Positions 50,130-59,314 of a stretch of 64,000 bases of DNA are shown here, piece after piece; position 1 is the stretch's first letter, and each line of letters begins with the position of its first letter. Location of the stretch: positions 186,001 through 250,000 of the forward strand of contig NZ_JANCLT010000005.1 of the NCBI RefSeq assembly GCF_024294785.1, given 5' to 3'. The position numbers and the translations under genes were made by a program. The notes beneath the pieces were generated by a model. It was not told where the DNA came from and made no database searches. It saw nothing but the letters and a program-made list of their open reading frames with translations. Source of the stretch: Ectobacillus ponti (GTDB taxonomy: Bacteria; Bacillota; Bacilli; Bacillales; Bacillaceae_G).

Positions 50130-50786
50130 CTATGAAAGCCTGCCGTAGCCCAAGAAATGCTTCTTGTAATAGGAATTATTCATATTGTCGATGCGTACCT
50201 TGTCCTTGGAGCTGCTGGCGTGGATGAAGCTGCCGTTCCCCAGATAAATGCCCATATGTGAAGGCCCTCTCTTGTAGGTATTCTGGAAGAAAATCAGGTC
50301 ACCTGGTTTTGGGTTTTTTGTACGCTTGGCCTGGGACCAATACCCCGCCACGTTTGTCCGTTTCATGTCATACCCATTCTTGGACAGGACATAGAAAATG
50401 TAGCCGCTGCAGTCGAAGCCTCTTGGAGTTGTGCCGCCAAACACATATGGAGTGCCTATGTATTTTTTCGCAAAGGAAATGATATGCTCCGCTTTTGCCG
50501 GGGCTGCCGGCCTCTGCTTTGTCAGGTAGCGGGAGTGCACATAGCCTGTCTTGCCGTTTGCCTCAATCTTTGTCCAGTCGCCTTGTGCCGCCAAGACGCG
50601 CACCTTTGTATGGTCGCCCAGTTTGGCTAATACAGGGGATGTAGTGGATGGGGACTTGCGCAAATGCAAGCTGTTGTCAACAGATACATACTTGTGAGAA
50701 ATGGGTGCCGCAGCGGCTGAGGCCGGCGCAGTTGAGAATAATAGAGTAATAGAGAGAAGAGATGCAGCAAGTGCGGTGCGTTTCAT
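50130..50786 (-). CDS. Secreted SH3-NlpC/P60 peptidoglycan hydrolase
   Basis: A 218-residue exported C40 peptidase. Signal peptide (about 1-26, ending ASAAA), a bacterial SH3 domain (about 31-90, SLHLRKSPSTTSPVLAKL), then the NlpC/P60 domain (about 98-218) with catalytic Cys in FDCSGY, His in SHMGIYLG and the third polar residue in FIHASS. It cleaves stem peptides (typically gamma-D-Glu to diaminopimelate) in the wall. ATG at 50786, SD AGGAGGC. Monocistronic. Confidence 0.92.
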   Translation of the reverse strand: MKRTALAASLLSITLLFSTAPASAAAAPISHKYVSVDNSLHLRKSPSTTSPVLAKLGDHTKVRVLAAQGDWTKIEANGKTGYVHSRYLTKQRPAAPAKAEHIISFAKKYIGTPYVFGGTTPRGFDCSGYIFYVLSKNGYDMKRTNVAGYWSQAKRTKNPKPGDLIFFQNTYKRGPSHMGIYLGNGSFIHASSSKDKVRIDNMNNSYYKKHFLGYGRLS

Positions 50787-51027
50787 GTGTAAATGCCTCC
50801 TGATTGTTCTGGTTTGTAAGGCAAGTATAACAAGAATTCAGACAATAAAAGCGATTTCAAAGAAGATGTAAACGAGAAGTAACGGTTTATTAATAATAGA
50901 GCCAAGAAATTCCCCTGATGGAACAATATTCTTTAACAGGAATTTCTGGAATTTTATAGAATAGAATATAGTAGAAGCTAAAGCAAGAGAATTGTCATTC
51001 TTTCGTGAAAAAGGGGGACTGGGTGTG

Positions 51028-51297
51028 ATGGAAAATCAAGAAAAGCTTCGCCGTATTCAAGGGCTGGCGCAAGAGATTGTGGAGACGCTGCTCGAGGAAT
51101 CTTTCTTCAACGATCAGCCTCATCTGCGCCACTCGGTTGAGCATTTGGCCAACACGGTGGCTGCATTGACAAAGATTCAACTGGAAGAAGACAAAAATAT
51201 GGAAGATACCCTCCGCTATACAGTCTCCAAAATGAAAATTGCAAAAAATGCAGTGGATCAGGAAAAGAAAACGAAGCAGTTCAAGAATCCTGTATAA
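51028..51297 (+). CDS. Hypothetical helical protein
   Basis: An 89-residue, all-helical-looking protein: KLRRIQGLAQEIVETLLEESFF, a His-rich HLRHSVEHLANTVAAL, and a Lys-rich end. No family recognised, no membrane segment. ATG at 51028 with a loosely placed GGGGGACTGGGTG upstream. It is followed by a good terminator, so it is not part of the downstream restriction-like operon although only 89 bp away. Confidence 0.6.
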   Translation: MENQEKLRRIQGLAQEIVETLLEESFFNDQPHLRHSVEHLANTVAALTKIQLEEDKNMEDTLRYTVSKMKIAKNAVDQEKKTKQFKNPV

Positions 51298-51323
51298 AGT
51301 CTGACTCCGGTCAGGCTTTTTTG
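51298..51323 (+). terminator. Intrinsic terminator
   Basis: GTCTGAC / GTCAGGC (one G-U) with a 4-nt loop and six T. Confidence 0.85.
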
Positions 51324-51385
51324 TTTCTTGTTTGTTTTGCCGGCGCATACAATGATAAAAGCATACGAGAAGGAGGCTCCCGTCT

Positions 51386-53176
51386 GTGAAGCTTCAACGC
51401 ACGCTGCATCCAAATGTGTTAAAACGTCTGCATCATCTTGTCTTTGTCGGCAACATTGTGGAAACCAATGAAAAATCCTTCCGCATCCAATGTCTCTCGC
51501 CCATCCCCAAGCTTATTACTGAAGCCATTGCGGCGGAAGGAAATCCGGTCCGTCTCTCAGGCTTGCGCTCGCTGCCCCAAAACGAAAAGGTGCTGCGGGA
51601 TGCTGCAGACCTGAAAGCAAGCTTGTTTTTATTTCGTCTCCGGCATGGGAACAAGCACTTGTACGTAGAACTGATAGCCGGAAAAGCAGAGGAGGCTGCT
51701 TCCTTCTATGAGATTGTACCGGCACCTTACTTAGGGGTGGGACAGACGAGGGAAATGCTGGAACGGAAGCTGTGCAAAGGGTACGTGTCCTTTCTGCTGC
51801 CGCGCTACAGCAGCGATCTCGGCATGCCCGAACTCATGTACTGCCAGGGGCGTCTGTATGGCCGGCTTTCACTGAAATCCACTGTCAGCTCTATCATGTA
51901 CCGGGAGCAGCACCGGAATGTGGTGTATTATGATATCGAGGATTGGGATGCATACGTGTCGTGGAATGTAGATGATGCCTTGTATTTCATTCAAAAGGAT
52001 CACTATGACATGATGAGAGAGGAAACAGAAAAACAAGGAGAACGGCTGATCATGCCGGATGTGAAGCAGCGTGCCCCGGCAGAAGGGGCAGATACTCATG
52101 GGGAAGCTGCTTTTTTGCGGCAACTGCAGCTGCAGACGCGGGAGAAGGGGCTCTATCTGGAGCTGACGGATATGATAAACTTCCATACGTGTGTCAAAAC
52201 CGGGCGGATTACCATTGTCGGCGGGATGCCGGGGATTGGGAAGTCCAAATTTGTGAAAGTGTACGCTGAGGCTATGGGCTTGCGGCACGGGCGGGAGCTG
52301 TTATGGCTTCCCATTTCTCCTTCGTTTCAGGAGCCGCAGGACTTGCTGGGCTACGGCCATCCGAATGGTTCCTTTATTCAAAGCGAAACCGGGCTGGTGC
52401 CGTTTTTATTAGAAGCGGAGCGGCATCCTGAACAGCTGTACATGGTCGTATTTGATGAAATGAACATTTCACATGTCGAGCATTGGTTCACCCCTTTTCT
52501 GTCCTTATTGGAGCTGGAGCCGGAGGCGCGCATGTTAAAATTGCACGCACTTGCGGATTCAGAGGTGCCGCAGCAGGTTACAATCGGCAACAACGTCATT
52601 TTTGTCGGTACCGTGAATTTCGACGAAACAACGAAGGAGCTGTCAGACCGCCTGCTGGACCGGGTGAATATGGTGACGTTCGAAAAGCCCCCATTCCGGG
52701 AGGCTTTTGTGACAGCCGGCGCCCGCAGGGAGACGGAGCCACTGAGGTCCTTCAACGGTCTGTTCGCACAATGGAGCCGCACTGATGATTCGCTCTCCTT
52801 TACGGAGGAGGAGCTGGAGCTGCTGGATGCGCTGCATGCGTGTTTGCAAAAGCATGATGCGGCCAAGGGAGTGTCCTTTCGGGCGGCCGCCGCCATCGGC
52901 AGCTACCTGGCCAACCTGCCAAAGGATGAGGACGGCAATTGGCTGATCAGCAGGGAGGAGGCCTTTGATCTGCAGGTGAAGCAGCGTATCTTGACGAAAA
53001 TACGCGGGCTGGAGCATGCTGTTGCGCCGCTTGTCCAGGAGCGCGGCCGAAGGGAGGAATCGCTGCCGGAGCTGCTGCAGTCTCCGCTGGCGCAGGATGT
53101 TTCCACATTCACGCACTCGCTCGCCTTGCTGCGGCAGAAGGCGCGGGAACTGGAGCTGTACGGATATGCCAAATAA
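51386..53176 (+). CDS. McrB-like AAA+ ATPase
   Basis: A 596-residue protein. The N-terminal part (about 1-230) is not recognised and may bind DNA. The AAA+ module (about 265-500) has Walker A GGMPGIGKSK near residue 277, Walker B VVFDEMNISHVEHWFTPFL in the DEMN form of McrB-type motors, and sensor 1 FVGTVNFDETT. It is expected to power or gate its partner nuclease, with which it overlaps by 11 bp. GTG at 51386 after AAGGAGG. Type IV restriction is the best guess; a housekeeping role is not excluded. Confidence 0.75.
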   Translation: MKLQRTLHPNVLKRLHHLVFVGNIVETNEKSFRIQCLSPIPKLITEAIAAEGNPVRLSGLRSLPQNEKVLRDAADLKASLFLFRLRHGNKHLYVELIAGKAEEAASFYEIVPAPYLGVGQTREMLERKLCKGYVSFLLPRYSSDLGMPELMYCQGRLYGRLSLKSTVSSIMYREQHRNVVYYDIEDWDAYVSWNVDDALYFIQKDHYDMMREETEKQGERLIMPDVKQRAPAEGADTHGEAAFLRQLQLQTREKGLYLELTDMINFHTCVKTGRITIVGGMPGIGKSKFVKVYAEAMGLRHGRELLWLPISPSFQEPQDLLGYGHPNGSFIQSETGLVPFLLEAERHPEQLYMVVFDEMNISHVEHWFTPFLSLLELEPEARMLKLHALADSEVPQQVTIGNNVIFVGTVNFDETTKELSDRLLDRVNMVTFEKPPFREAFVTAGARRETEPLRSFNGLFAQWSRTDDSLSFTEEELELLDALHACLQKHDAAKGVSFRAAAAIGSYLANLPKDEDGNWLISREEAFDLQVKQRILTKIRGLEHAVAPLVQERGRREESLPELLQSPLAQDVSTFTHSLALLRQKARELELYGYAK

Positions 53177-55010
53177 TGAGGCAACAACTTTCATTATCGA
53201 TACAGCGCAGCTGCTGCCATTTTCTCTGCGTCTCATTGTGGGAAACGGGGAGAAGGGGGAGGTCATCCCGCTGACACACCTTTGCTGTTCCCTCCGCCAC
53301 ATTGAGATCTGCATTTATGACGTGCAGGAGCTGAAGCCTTTGCGGCTGCAGCTGTCAGGGGAAGCAGAGCCGGTTTTGTTTGTATGGAACAAGGTATATG
53401 AAGGCCGGAAGGAAGGGCAGGAAGGAACGTATGAGCTGAGCCGCAAGCAGCCGGCAGCTTTGCTGTATGAACACGGCAAAACAGATTATGCCTATCCATG
53501 GCGCTGTGGGCTGTATCACTTTGAGGTGCAGGTGGGAGAAGAGACGTATTATGGGGCGTTTCGCATTACCCCGAAAAATTTTCAGGATGAGGGCCTCTCC
53601 TTAATTCAGCAAACCGTTGAGAAGGTAATGGGGAGTCTCATCATGGATCGCGGCCACTATAAAAAGACATTTTCCACCTTTGCCGATTTGGAGGACCATC
53701 CCTGCATGGAGGCAATCCGCGCGTTGTCTAAGCAGGCATCCCGGATTTTGCGTCTGTATGCGGAGGTGCTGCGGGGTGAGGCGAGGGAGGTCATCTACGA
53801 GCGAGGGCGCCAGTATCGAAAGCAGAGTCCGTACACATTGCGGAAAAACATGAAGCTGGAGGCCCGAGAGGCGCAGCTGCACTACAATCGGTATTACCAG
53901 GACACGAGCGTGCGGCTGCGCTATATTCAGCAGGAAACGCGTTCCTTCCTGTATGAGCTGCTGCAGCTTGTCCGCTTTCTTGGGAACACAATTGAAAAAA
54001 TAGAACACATGCAGGAAAGCAGCAAAGCGGAAAAGCAAGCTGTACAGAGCATTTTGCAGACGATTGAGCGAAACGGCTCTGTAACGGATCGGGATAAGCA
54101 AAAGTACCGGAATATTTTGCCGCTTAAGGATACGGATGTAAAGAAAGCAGCCGTGAAGCTGCGGGAATACAAGGTGATGCAAAGCATTCTGCAGGGGTTT
54201 CGGCAGCGCATGGAGTCCTTGTACCGCCAGCGTGAACCAGGCGAAGAGCTGCAGCTCGCGCCGCCTGCCTCGCTGCGTCCGCAGGAACGGGAGTATGTGC
54301 GCCTGCTCAAAAGCGGGGAGCCGAATGCAGGTCAAACCTCAAAGCCGACCTTCCTGCTTGTCCACAAACCAACCTTTTTATTGTATGAATACTACATGTA
54401 CTTTGCGGTCATTGAGGCAATGCAGGAGCTGGGTTTTCGTGCTGCACCGTCTGTTGCCGAGCAAATTCAGACCCACTTTTATCTCGATGGCCTGCAGGAT
54501 GGCACGACCATTGTGCTGGTAAAAGGAGACATACAGCTGCGCATTGCGTTTAATGAACTCATTGAGACACATCCGCTTATTGCCCTCAGCAAGGGCAGCA
54601 ATTTTTACAATGGAGAGGATACGAAAAAGCCGGACATTCGCCTGGATTGTTACAGGTGCACGGAGGGCGGGGAGGTATATCAGTCTTCGGTCATCATCGA
54701 GGTGAAGTACAGCCCGATGTACAATATTTTTCAGCCGGTCGGCAATACCAAGGCAACAGAGCAAATGTATAAGTACTGGTCCATTAAGCATGTACGGGAG
54801 CAGGATGGAAGGCGGCAGTTTCATCGGCGGGCCATCTATGAGGTGATTTGTGTGTACCCGGGCAGTCAAATGCACCCCAGAAGAATTGACACAGGCTGCG
54901 GAATTTTCCTGCAGTTTTATCCGTATTTGACAAAGCAGGGACAGGAGCAGGTTGTAGGGAAGCGGGAGCTGCAACGCATTATGCGGGAGTGGCTGGCGCT
55001 GGAGGATTGA
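53166..55010 (+). CDS. DUF2357 protein with PD-(D/E)XK nuclease-like end
   Basis: A 614-residue protein. The N-terminal half is a beta-rich DUF2357-like region (about 1-200), then a long helical/coiled section (about 220-400). The C-terminal part resembles a restriction nuclease: KPDIRLDCY (Asp near residue 490) and VIIEVKYSP (Glu and Lys near 512-514) fit the D...ExK core of PD-(D/E)XK enzymes. It would be the McrC-like effector of the preceding ATPase. ATG at 53166 lies inside the end of that gene, so translation is coupled. Open frame further upstream belongs to the other gene's shadow. Confidence 0.72.
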   Translation: MPNNEATTFIIDTAQLLPFSLRLIVGNGEKGEVIPLTHLCCSLRHIEICIYDVQELKPLRLQLSGEAEPVLFVWNKVYEGRKEGQEGTYELSRKQPAALLYEHGKTDYAYPWRCGLYHFEVQVGEETYYGAFRITPKNFQDEGLSLIQQTVEKVMGSLIMDRGHYKKTFSTFADLEDHPCMEAIRALSKQASRILRLYAEVLRGEAREVIYERGRQYRKQSPYTLRKNMKLEAREAQLHYNRYYQDTSVRLRYIQQETRSFLYELLQLVRFLGNTIEKIEHMQESSKAEKQAVQSILQTIERNGSVTDRDKQKYRNILPLKDTDVKKAAVKLREYKVMQSILQGFRQRMESLYRQREPGEELQLAPPASLRPQEREYVRLLKSGEPNAGQTSKPTFLLVHKPTFLLYEYYMYFAVIEAMQELGFRAAPSVAEQIQTHFYLDGLQDGTTIVLVKGDIQLRIAFNELIETHPLIALSKGSNFYNGEDTKKPDIRLDCYRCTEGGEVYQSSVIIEVKYSPMYNIFQPVGNTKATEQMYKYWSIKHVREQDGRRQFHRRAIYEVICVYPGSQMHPRRIDTGCGIFLQFYPYLTKQGQEQVVGKRELQRIMREWLALED

Positions 55011-55055
55011 CAGGCCAAAACAGGAGGCTGCTGATTGTATCTCCGTGCAGGAGCG

Positions 55056-55087
55056 AAGCGTTCTCTTTACAGAGGCCGCTTTTTTTA
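55056..55087 (+). terminator. Terminator of the AAA-DUF2357 pair
   Basis: AAGCG / CGCTT with an inner CTCT / AGAG hairpin and seven T. Confidence 0.55.
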
Positions 55088-55150
55088 TTGGACTTATGCT
55101 TGCCAAAATTGGGCAATATACAGCATATATGCCAGAAATCAGGTGAGTGT

Positions 55151-56620
55151 ATGAAACAAGCAGCAGAGAAGCTTCTTTCCCTCTGTCTCGGCACCAACTT
55201 GGACATGCTTCGCAAAGAGCTTGGGGATAGTGCGGATGTGTCCATCCGGCAGGTTGTCCTGGGGGAATCTGCCCAGCGGGCTGCCCTTGTAAGAATTGAT
55301 GGAATATCCGATGAGGCGGCTGCCGCCGATGGAATTCTGCAGCCGCTCCTCAAGGCACAGCGGCGGGTGGAAGGTCCACTTGCGGCAGGGCTGCTTCAGG
55401 AAGAAGTTTTGACGGCGGGCGGTCTAAAGAAAATCGGCACACAGGAGCAGGTGCTGGAGGCCATTTTGGAAGGCGATACCGTCCTGTTTCTCGATCAATG
55501 CGATGCCGCCATTGCAGTGCATACAAAGGGCGGCGAGCAGCGGGCGGTGGCAGAGCCAACCACACAGACCGTCATCCGCGGCCCGAAGGAAAGCTTCGTA
55601 GAAAATATTCGCACGAATACAGCGTTGGTCAGAAAACGGCTTCACAGTCCAAAGCTGCGGGTGGAGAAGCTGCTCGCCGGTTCTGTCTCGCGTACGAAGG
55701 TTGAAATGATGTATATGGAGGGGGTGGCAGATGGGCAGACGCTTGCGAAAATCCGGGAGCGGATCAACCGGGCGCAACTGGATATGGTGCTGGAATCCGC
55801 TTATATTGAGAAGCTGATTGAGGATCGAAGTGATACCTTGTTTCCGACGATTCTGAACACAGAGCGGCCGGATGCTGTCGCCGCTAATCTTGCGGAGGGG
55901 AGAATTGCCGTCTTTATTGACGGAACGCCGTTTGTCCTCATAGCCCCGGCTTCCTTTTTTCAATTTTTTCAGTCGCCGGAGGATTTTTACGAACGCAAAT
56001 ATATCAGCTGGTTCATCAGAGGGGTGAGGTTCGCTTCCTTTTTTATCGCTCTGCTCGCCCCCTCTGTTTATATCGCGCTCATTACCTACCATCAGGCTAT
56101 GCTGCCGACACGTCTGTTGATCAGCCTGTATGCGCAACGCGAAGGCGTCCCGTTTCCATCAATCGTGGAGGCTTTTATCATGGAGCTGTTGTTTGAGATT
56201 CTGCGCGAGGCCGGTGTCCGAATGCCGCGGGCTGTCGGGCAGGCTGTTTCCATTGTGGGGGCGCTTGTATTGGGGCAGGCAGCGGTGCAGGCCGGACTCG
56301 TCTCGACAGCTATGGTAATCGTGGTGTCGATTACAGCCATCTCCAGCTTTACACTGCCGGTGTACAGTCTGGCTGTACCGGCGCGGCTGTTGCGCTTCAC
56401 CCTGATGTTTGTGGCCTATTATCTCGGTTTTTATGGTCTGCTGCTGAGCATGCTGGCGATTGTTGCCCATATTTGCAGTCTGCGGTCAGTCGGTATTATG
56501 TATGTAGCGAATTGGCTTCCGTCATCACCTGGAGCCGCACCATATCGCGGAAGCATAGCCCGCATCTTTAACGTGGAGGAACCGCACCGGTGCCAGAAAG
56601 GAGGGCAGGAAGAGCCATGA
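55151..56620 (+). CDS. gerKA: Spore germination receptor A subunit
   Basis: A 489-residue GerA-family protein. N-terminal cytoplasmic domain (about 1-260), including AEPTTQTVIRGPKESFVENI, the family signature, then four or five membrane helices (about 285-465). It is one subunit of an inner-spore-membrane nutrient receptor. ATG at 55151 after CAGGTGAG. Operon order A-C-B is that of gerK in B. subtilis, hence the name, but the nutrient specificity is unknown. The next gene overlaps by 4 bp. Confidence 0.9.
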   Translation: MKQAAEKLLSLCLGTNLDMLRKELGDSADVSIRQVVLGESAQRAALVRIDGISDEAAAADGILQPLLKAQRRVEGPLAAGLLQEEVLTAGGLKKIGTQEQVLEAILEGDTVLFLDQCDAAIAVHTKGGEQRAVAEPTTQTVIRGPKESFVENIRTNTALVRKRLHSPKLRVEKLLAGSVSRTKVEMMYMEGVADGQTLAKIRERINRAQLDMVLESAYIEKLIEDRSDTLFPTILNTERPDAVAANLAEGRIAVFIDGTPFVLIAPASFFQFFQSPEDFYERKYISWFIRGVRFASFFIALLAPSVYIALITYHQAMLPTRLLISLYAQREGVPFPSIVEAFIMELLFEILREAGVRMPRAVGQAVSIVGALVLGQAAVQAGLVSTAMVIVVSITAISSFTLPVYSLAVPARLLRFTLMFVAYYLGFYGLLLSMLAIVAHICSLRSVGIMYVANWLPSSPGAAPYRGSIARIFNVEEPHRCQKGGQEEP

Positions 56621-57819
56621 GAGAACGGGCTTTGTATGTGCTGTTGTCCTTTCTGTTCGTTTTGAACGGGTGCAGTTCACAGGCAGAATTGAATGAACTG
56701 GCTGTCATTGTCGGGCTTGGCATTGACCTAATCAAGGAAGATGGCAAGCCGATGTATCAGGTAACCTTTCAAGTGATTGACCCGAATCAGGTAGGCAGTC
56801 CGCAAAACGGGGGAGGATCAGGAATTCAAATCGTGAACGTCAGCGCCAAAGGGCGCAGTTTAATCAGTGCTGTCCGGGAGTCAGCGCGTAATTTATCCCG
56901 CCGCAATTTCTATGCCCATGCTTCCATCCTCCTTATCGGGGAAGAGGCGGCACGTTTCGGGCTGGAGGAAATTATGGATCTGGTTGAGCGGGACCAGAGC
57001 ATCCGCACCAATATTCCTATGGTGATTGCCCAGCATACAACGGCACTTCGCATTTTAAATGGCCTGACCGCCCTGAATAAAATACCGGCCCAGTCTGTGA
57101 TCGGAAAGCTGGAGAATACGGCGGAAATCTTGGGTGAGAACAGCAAACTGCTGGTGCACGATTTTGTCTCGACTGTTTCCATGCCGGGACGGAACCCTGT
57201 TGTAAGCGGCATAGCGGCAAAAGGAAAGGCAAGTCAGACAAGCAAGCAGGCATATGTGGAGCAATCTCATCCGCATGCAAGCAATGTGGGAGGCCTGGGA
57301 ATATTCGACAATCAGGCGAAGCTGATAGGCTGGCTGCATCATACAGATGCGCGAGCCGTGCTCCTTGCGGATAACAGAGTCCGATTCTCCGCAGTGTCAG
57401 TCCCTTGCGGCAAGAAACGGGGAATACATACAGAAATTGGCCATGCCAAAGCAAAAAAGCATGTGGATATGAAGCAGGGGCGGCCGGAATTTCATTTGGA
57501 CCTGTATGTAGAGGCCGAAATTGAAGGGATTGGCTGCCGGAGCTTTGAAGTTGCTTCGCCAAAGGCTGTCCGCCAACTGGAACAGCAAGTCAGCCGACAG
57601 CTGGAGAAGGAAATGCAGCATGGATTTCAAACGGTGCAGAAGATGCAGAGCGATGTGTTCGGATTTGGAGAGTGGCTGTACCGCAACCAGCCGCGGGTAT
57701 GGAAGAAATATGATCAGGATTGGCCGAGGCTGTTTGGGCAGGCAGATCTCACTGTCAAGGTGCAGACAACCATCCGGCGCTCCGGCATGATTCAAAATCA
57801 TTATCCGCTCATTCAGTAA
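56617..57819 (+). CDS. gerKC: Spore germination receptor C subunit, lipoprotein
   Basis: A 400-residue GerC-type lipoprotein with lipobox LNGC (Cys19). It has the family pattern ELNELAVIVGLGIDL, SARNLSRRNFYAHASILLIGEEAARFG and, near the end, VWKKYDQDWPRLFGQADLTVKVQTTIRRSGMI (read in parts). Anchored on the outer face of the inner spore membrane, completing the receptor with A and B. ATG at 56617 overlaps the A-subunit stop (ATGA), with AAAGGAGG upstream. Confidence 0.93.
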   Translation: MRERALYVLLSFLFVLNGCSSQAELNELAVIVGLGIDLIKEDGKPMYQVTFQVIDPNQVGSPQNGGGSGIQIVNVSAKGRSLISAVRESARNLSRRNFYAHASILLIGEEAARFGLEEIMDLVERDQSIRTNIPMVIAQHTTALRILNGLTALNKIPAQSVIGKLENTAEILGENSKLLVHDFVSTVSMPGRNPVVSGIAAKGKASQTSKQAYVEQSHPHASNVGGLGIFDNQAKLIGWLHHTDARAVLLADNRVRFSAVSVPCGKKRGIHTEIGHAKAKKHVDMKQGRPEFHLDLYVEAEIEGIGCRSFEVASPKAVRQLEQQVSRQLEKEMQHGFQTVQKMQSDVFGFGEWLYRNQPRVWKKYDQDWPRLFGQADLTVKVQTTIRRSGMIQNHYPLIQ

Positions 57820-57831
57820 GGGAGATGAAGG

Positions 57832-58926
57832 ATGAAAGAGAAACTGATTCCGTCAGCAGAGTTGTTTTGTTTGCTCTTGATGTTTCAGCTTGGCAGTGCG
57901 GCATTGGTTGACATCGGACGCGATGCCGGGACGGACGCTTGGATTGCTGTGCTGGCCGGCACAGCAGCCGGGCTGATTCCGATTTGCTTGTATATCCTGC
58001 TGCACCGGCAGTTGCCTTCGGAAACGCTGGTCGGTATGCTGCGTACAGCCTTTGGAACATATGCGGGGGGCGCAGCCGGGGTGTGCTATATTGTGTATTT
58101 TCTCTATACTTGCTCCCGTGTGCTTCGGGACTTCGGTTCTTTGCTGATTCTGTCCGCTTATCCAAACATATCCCCCATGATGATCAACCTGTTTATGATG
58201 CTTACAGTGGTGTACGTCACCAGCCTTGGCATGGAGGTCTGGGCGAGGATGTCAATTGTGATTACCGGCATCATTATTGCCACGACTATGATCTTGGTCG
58301 CTTTGGAAGTAGCATCAGGCATCATCCACCCGAGCTATTTAAAGCCGTTTCTGGAGAATGGGTGGAAGCCGATTTTTCGGATTGTATTTCCGCAAATGAT
58401 TACCTTTCCATTTGGAGAGACAGTGGCTTTTCTTATGCTGTTTCCATATGTCTGGAGACGCAGGCAGGTAGGGAGAACTGTCATTGGCGCCACGCTGCTG
58501 ACCGGACTCACGCTGAGCATCCTTGCATGCTTGCATGTCACCATTCTTGGTGCGGAATCAGTCAGACACGCCACCTTCCCCATTTTAACAGCGGTCTCTC
58601 TGATTGACATCGGCGATTTTCTGGAACGGCTTGATGCCTTTGTGGTCATTGTAATGGTGCTGCTTGGTTTCTCTAAAATTATGATTTTTTTTGCCGCGGC
58701 TCTATTGGCAGCTAAGGAATTGTTTTCCATTTATCAGCCCGTTCCGTTTGCATACCTGTTGGGGGCGGGCGTGGCTCTGGCATCCTCGCTCATTGCGACG
58801 AACTTCGCGGCGCACCTGCAGGAAGGGCTCCGGTACGTGCCGTATGTTCTGCATCTGCCTATGCAATTTGGGCTTCCTCTGCTGCTGTTGGCCGCGCTAT
58901 GGATGAAAAACAGGAGTCACTCCTGA
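57832..58926 (+). CDS. gerKB: Spore germination receptor B subunit
   Basis: A 364-residue GerB-type protein of the APC superfamily with ten membrane helices; it opens LIPSAELFCLLLMFQLGSA and contains PQMITFPFGETVAFLMLFP. B subunits bind the germinant. ATG at 57832 after AAGGGAGATGAAGG, 12 bp after gerKC. Its last 10 bp overlap a convergent two-TM gene. Confidence 0.93.
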   Translation: MKEKLIPSAELFCLLLMFQLGSAALVDIGRDAGTDAWIAVLAGTAAGLIPICLYILLHRQLPSETLVGMLRTAFGTYAGGAAGVCYIVYFLYTCSRVLRDFGSLLILSAYPNISPMMINLFMMLTVVYVTSLGMEVWARMSIVITGIIIATTMILVALEVASGIIHPSYLKPFLENGWKPIFRIVFPQMITFPFGETVAFLMLFPYVWRRRQVGRTVIGATLLTGLTLSILACLHVTILGAESVRHATFPILTAVSLIDIGDFLERLDAFVVIVMVLLGFSKIMIFFAAALLAAKELFSIYQPVPFAYLLGAGVALASSLIATNFAAHLQEGLRYVPYVLHLPMQFGLPLLLLAALWMKNRSHS

Positions 58927-59144
58927 GCGCGCTCCTGTTTTCTTTTGTATGTTTTTACGCTTAGAAAGCATACACATGCATAAAAGAAAAATGCCAAGGC
59001 ATCTTCCCCGTCCAGCCCTCTCCACATATCCAGAACGGCTTGAACGGAGTCGGCAAATCTATACCCTTGAATGAAATCCATGAGCATGATGAGCAGCAGT
59101 AACAGCAGAATGAGGCCGGCTGCCGGCACAGCAGATGTCAACAC
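58917..59144 (-). CDS. Two-TM protein, candidate germinant receptor D subunit
   Basis: A protein of about 75 residues with two membrane helices (LILLLLLLIMLMDFIQGY and ALAFFFYACVCFLSV) and a basic end (KTYKRKQERAQE). Its size, two-helix layout and position beside a gerA-type operon match the D subunits that modulate germinant receptors. It lies convergent to gerKB with a 10-bp overlap. Start uncertain: GTG at 59144 (5 nt from GGGGG) or TTG at 59141; the open frame reaches GTG at 59150. Confidence 0.65.
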   Translation of the reverse strand: MLTSAVPAAGLILLLLLLIMLMDFIQGYRFADSVQAVLDMWRGLDGEDALAFFFYACVCFLSVKTYKRKQERAQE

Positions 59145-59247
59145 AATCACCCCCTGTCATTAGCGTGAATTTTTATTTGGCATTTCATGTATGCAAAATG
59201 AATATTTTTTAATGGATATACAAGTAAGAAAGAGTTATGATAGATAT

Positions 59248-59261
59248 TGAAAGCGCTATCA
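59248..59261. promoter_or_regulatory. cre site (CcpA) in GNAT promoter
   Basis: TGAAAGCGCTATCA matches TGWNANCGNTNWCA at every position. It lies between the -35 region and TATAAT (59267-59272), a position for repression. Confidence 0.8.
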
Positions 59262-59314
59262 ATTTATATAATATAAGACGTTTTTATAGAAAATGAACAG
59301 AGAAAAGGCAGGGG

